Positions 6,941-8,237 of a stretch of 8,237 nt of DNA are shown here, in pieces. How positions within the stretch are numbered: the stretch's first letter is position 1; the number at the start of each line of letters is the position of its first letter. The position numbers and the translations under genes were made by a program. The stretch is from Desulfobacteraceae bacterium (GTDB lineage Bacteria; Desulfobacterota; Desulfobacteria; Desulfobacterales; JAABSP01), in NCBI GenBank assembly GCA_011390035.1, contig JAABTE010000094.1, forward strand, positions 1 to 8,237, written 5' to 3'. Under the pieces are notes generated by a model. It was given only the letters and a program-made list of their open reading frames with translations, did no database searches and was not told the DNA's origin.

Positions 6941-6969
6941 TTGTTCCCCACCCCCGTTTCGTGTATAGT
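6941..6969 (+). promoter_or_regulatory. Candidate sigma-70 promoter for the cupin-rnhA operon
   Basis: TATAGT (6964-6969) is a good -10 element, with TTGTTC (6941-6946) 17 nt upstream as a -35. A perfect TTGACA at 6935-6940 is 23 nt from the -10, too far for a standard promoter. Transcription would start near 6976, about 57 nt before the cupin ATG. The leader has a small inverted repeat, GGCGC (6998-7002) with GCGCC (7012-7016). Confidence 0.5.
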
Positions 6970-7021
6970 AAAGCCCGAAAAAGCGTCAAACCCCAGAGGC
7001 GCTCGCTAGCGGCGCCGCGTC

Positions 7022-7028
7022 AAGGAGA
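7022..7028 (+). promoter_or_regulatory. Ribosome binding site of the cupin gene
   Basis: AAGGAGA lies about five bases before the ATG at 7033. It selects this start over the in-frame ATG at 6901. The 6901 start would put the promoter-like sequence inside the gene and add 44 residues unlike cupins. Confidence 0.75.
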
Positions 7029-7032
7029 CGGC

Positions 7033-7434
7033 ATGCAGAAGGTCAACATAGCGGAAAAATTTCGGGTTTTCGACAAATACTGGCAGTCGAAGGTGGTGTC
7101 CGAATTCAACGGCCAGCACGTGAAGCTGGCCAAGATGAAGGGCGAGTTCGAATGGCACCGGCACAAGTCCGAGGATGAGTTTTACCTGATGCTCAAGGGC
7201 CAGTTGATCATCCAGATGCGGGACCGGGAGGTGGTACTCGGCGAGGGGGACCTGTTCGTGGTGCCTTCGGACCGGGATCATCGGATCATCGCCCGGGAGG
7301 ATGTCCACCTGCTGATGATCGACCCGCGCTCCACCGCCCATTCGGATGCATCGGCGGGCGTCCCCGATTCGGAGCCGGCCGAGGGAGCGGCAGCGCCGGC
7401 CAGTGGAGCGGCCCCGCCGATGCCCACGCCATGA
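7033..7434 (+). CDS. Small single-domain cupin protein with low-complexity tail
   Basis: This 133-residue cytoplasmic protein has one conserved beta-barrel cupin domain. Motif 1 is GEFEWHRHKSEDEFYLMLKG (37-56), with metal-ligand candidates His42, His44 and Glu49 in the expected spacing. Motif 2 is GEGDLFVVPSDRDHR (70-84), supplying His83. All four likely metal ligands are present, so metal binding is expected, but substrate and reaction cannot be assigned. Small cupins of this family usually end shortly after the LLMIDPRST segment (about 101). Here about 32 further residues rich in Ala, Pro, Gly, Asp and Ser follow (102-133), and the DNA for that tail contains a long inverted repeat. The last codons overlap the rnhA start by four bases (ATGA), so the two genes are probably translated together. 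No functional link between them is obvious. Confidence 0.88.
   Translation: MQKVNIAEKFRVFDKYWQSKVVSEFNGQHVKLAKMKGEFEWHRHKSEDEFYLMLKGQLIIQMRDREVVLGEGDLFVVPSDRDHRIIAREDVHLLMIDPRSTAHSDASAGVPDSEPAEGAAAPASGAAPPMPTP
7348..7423 (+). repeat. 11-bp inverted repeat spanning the cupin tail
   Basis: GCATCGGCGGG (7348-7358) is matched perfectly by its reverse complement at 7413-7423, 54 nt apart. The right arm ends seven bases before the rnhA ATG. The intervening sequence is very G+C-rich and holds two GCCGGC palindromes (7374-7379, 7395-7400) that can also pair. It could fold into a large stem just before the rnhA start, or be a trace of a small inserted element. Chance pairing in G+C-rich DNA is a real alternative. 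Confidence 0.45.
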
Positions 7435-7538
7435 CGGCGCCGCCGGAAAAAGCGGCGCCGTCCAACCCTGCCGCCGCCGTTGGCCCGGCCGCCTTCGTCC
7501 GAATGACGGCGCCTGCGGAAAAAGCGGCGCCTTCCAAC
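7431..7538 (+). repeat. 36-nt direct repeat at the start of rnhA, 72-nt period
   Basis: Copy 1 (7431-7466) and copy 2 (7503-7538) match at 33 of 36 positions and lie exactly 72 nt (24 codons) apart in the same frame. They encode MTAPPEKAAPSN and MTAPAEKAAPSN, each with its own ATG. Each copy contains a hairpin. In copy 1, GGCGCCGC (7436-7443) pairs with GCGGCGCC (7452-7459) around an eight-base loop ending in five A's. In copy 2 the stem is GGCGCC (7508-7513 with 7526-7531), plus two further pairs past a bulged T. Confidence 0.85.
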
Positions 7539-8072
7539 GGAAAAAAAACGGTGACCATTTACACGGACGGCGGATGCCTGGGAAATCCCGGCCCGGGGGG
7601 CTACGGCGTGGTGCTGATCAGCGGCCCGCGCCGCCGGGAGCTGTCCGGCGGGTTTCGGAAAACCACCAACAACCGGATGGAGCTGCTGGCCTGCGTAGAG
7701 GCGCTCTCCGCCCTGAAATTCCCGTGCCGGGCAAGCCTGCGCAGCGACTCGCAATATGTGGTCAACGGCATCGAAAAGGGCTGGGCCAGGCGCTGGCGGA
7801 GCAGGGGATGGCGCCGCAACAAGACAGACATGGCCGAAAACATCGACCTGTGGGCGCGCCTGCTGGATCTTTGCGATGTCCATGACGTGACCTTTCAATG
7901 GGTGCGGGGCCACGCCGGCGACCCGGAAAACGAGCGGTGCGACCGGCTGGCCAACGCGGCTTCCGCCGGGGCGGACCTTCGGCCGGACACGCCCTATGAA
8001 ACAAACCGCACACGGGTGCCGCCGGAAGCGCCGGATTTCCCCGGGGCCACCGGCGAGGCGATCTTTTCATGA
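7431..8072 (+). CDS. rnhA: Ribonuclease HI
   Basis: This 213-residue enzyme cuts the RNA strand of RNA-DNA hybrids (R-loops, primer remnants) using Mg2+. The fold starts at VTIYTDGGCLGNPGPGGYG (41-59). The active-site carboxylates are Asp46, Glu84 (in NNRMEL), Asp106 (in RSDSQYV) and Asp171 (in RCDRLA), with the helper His161 in RGHAG. The Trp/Arg-rich basic protrusion GWARRWRSRGWRRNK (117-131) corresponds to the E. coli handle region that grips the hybrid. E. coli RNase HI has 155 residues. The excess here is an Ala/Pro-rich N-terminal extension of about 38 and a C-terminal tail of about 35. The N-terminal extension contains an internal duplication with two possible ATG starts, 7431 and 7503. 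Neither has a clear Shine-Dalgarno site. I chose 7431 because it forms an ATGA overlap with the cupin stop, which suits coupled translation. A start at 7503 would give 189 residues and keep every catalytic residue. Confidence 0.94.
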   Translation: MTAPPEKAAPSNPAAAVGPAAFVRMTAPAEKAAPSNGKKTVTIYTDGGCLGNPGPGGYGVVLISGPRRRELSGGFRKTTNNRMELLACVEALSALKFPCRASLRSDSQYVVNGIEKGWARRWRSRGWRRNKTDMAENIDLWARLLDLCDVHDVTFQWVRGHAGDPENERCDRLANAASAGADLRPDTPYETNRTRVPPEAPDFPGATGEAIFS

Positions 8073-8097
8073 GCCGGGAGACCTTTTCATGAGCCGG
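8063..8097 (+). repeat. 20-nt tandem duplication at the rnhA/downstream gene junction
   Basis: CTTTTCATGAGCCGG occurs at 8063-8077 and again at 8083-8097, a 20-nt period. Both copies contain ATGA. In the first, TGA is the rnhA stop. In the second, ATG is the probable start of the next gene. Because 20 is not a multiple of three, the two ATGs are in different frames. Confidence 0.9.
8069..8092 (+). CDS. Seven-codon mini-ORF between rnhA and the next gene (possible translational relay)
   Basis: The ATG at 8069, overlapping the rnhA stop as ATGA, opens a frame encoding MSRETFS. It ends at the TGA at 8090-8092, which in turn overlaps the ATG at 8089 as ATGA. It is a direct product of the 20-nt duplication. 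A ribosome could re-initiate at each junction. Translation is inferred, not shown. The peptide has no recognisable function. Confidence 0.35.
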   Translation: MSRETFS

Positions 8098-8237
8098 ACC
8101 CCCCTTGCCGAGACCCATATGGTCCAGGCGCCCCTTGCCATCCACCGGATACTGGCGCGGGACCTGCCGGACCTGTGGTTTCAGGCTGTCCACGACATCC
8201 TGGACCATGGCCGGCGCTTCCGGATCGACCGGGGCTC
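8089..8237 (+). CDS. Partial CDS cut by the right edge; unrecognised, tentatively thymidylate synthase-like
   Basis: Forty-nine codons are visible, beginning MSRTPLAETHMVQAPLAIHR and continuing through ARDLPDLWFQAVHDILDHG to an RRFRIDRG end at the window edge. GGGAG (8076-8080) lies eight bases before the ATG, a usable ribosome site that sits inside the duplicated segment. The frame stays open to the end with codon use like its neighbours. The pattern of an ARDLP.aWf helix followed by a basic RIDRGS-like strand reminds me of the N-terminus of non-canonical thymidylate synthases annotated in some deltaproteobacteria. That is from memory and weak, since no catalytic region is in view. A nucleotide-metabolism gene after RNase HI would make sense but is not demonstrated. 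It is probably the third gene of the cupin-rnhA operon. Confidence 0.6.
   Translation, partial: MSRTPLAETHMVQAPLAIHRILARDLPDLWFQAVHDILDHGRRFRIDRG

Noticed and set aside
6935..6969. TTGACA (6935-6940) with TATAGT (6964-6969) as a single promoter
   Set aside because: The 23-nt spacing is too long for a standard sigma-70 promoter. TTGTTC at 17 nt is the better-placed -35.
6901..7032. ATG at 6901 as the cupin start
   Set aside because: The extension covers promoter-like sequence and has no cupin similarity. AAGGAGA marks the ATG at 7033.
1..8237. Mobile element, prophage, CRISPR array, tRNA/rRNA or toxin-antitoxin system
   Set aside because: I found no transposase, integrase, regularly spaced repeat array, cloverleaf-like sequence or toxin-like small gene pair on either strand. 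The repeats seen are short and local.

Overview
The window is visibly G+C-rich, densely coded DNA with strong Shine-Dalgarno sites, so it is bacterial. Several proteins look like those of Desulfobacterota (sulfate-reducing deltaproteobacteria): the chemoreceptor with an acidic 'IPLDD..F' C-terminus, a LonA protease, and an ACT-type threonine dehydratase. This assignment is an inference from remembered protein style. No rRNA or other taxonomic marker is present.

Layout from left to right. (1) Positions 2-1045 (+) hold the cyclase half of imidazole glycerol phosphate synthase. It is of the long, eukaryote-like HIS7 type, and its reading frame runs off the left edge, so it is probably the C-terminal part of a fused HisHF. 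(2) Positions 1077-2780 (+) hold a membrane chemoreceptor, closed by a perfect 13-bp G+C hairpin at 2812-2841. (3) Positions 2981-5578 (+) hold LonA protease with an unusual insertion of about 59 residues just before Walker A. (4) Positions 5592-6809 (-) hold threonine dehydratase with an ACT domain, converging on lon with only 13 nt between stop codons. (5) A 223-nt divergent intergenic region at 6810-7032 has candidate promoters in both directions. (6) Positions 7033-7434 (+) hold a small cupin, overlapping by ATGA with (7) RNase HI (7431-8072). (8) After RNase HI, a 20-nt tandem duplication leads into a truncated gene that runs off the right edge (8089-8237), tentatively like a non-canonical thymidylate synthase.

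Most genes are housekeeping: histidine and isoleucine biosynthesis, proteolysis, chemotaxis and nucleic acid metabolism. I see no phage, IS, CRISPR, tRNA or defence locus, and no convincing new multi-gene system. The interesting signals are at small scale. They are the Lon insertion, the HIS7-like HisF, a duplicated 36-nt start module in rnhA, a 20-nt duplication that creates a seven-codon mini-ORF linking two ATGA stop/start junctions, and a 16-bp hairpin inside the 3' end of the threonine dehydratase gene that pairs fully only in the lon-sense RNA. Low-complexity Ala/Pro/Gly/Asp-rich segments occur in Lon, the cupin and RNase HI, suggesting local expansion of G+C-rich coding sequence.
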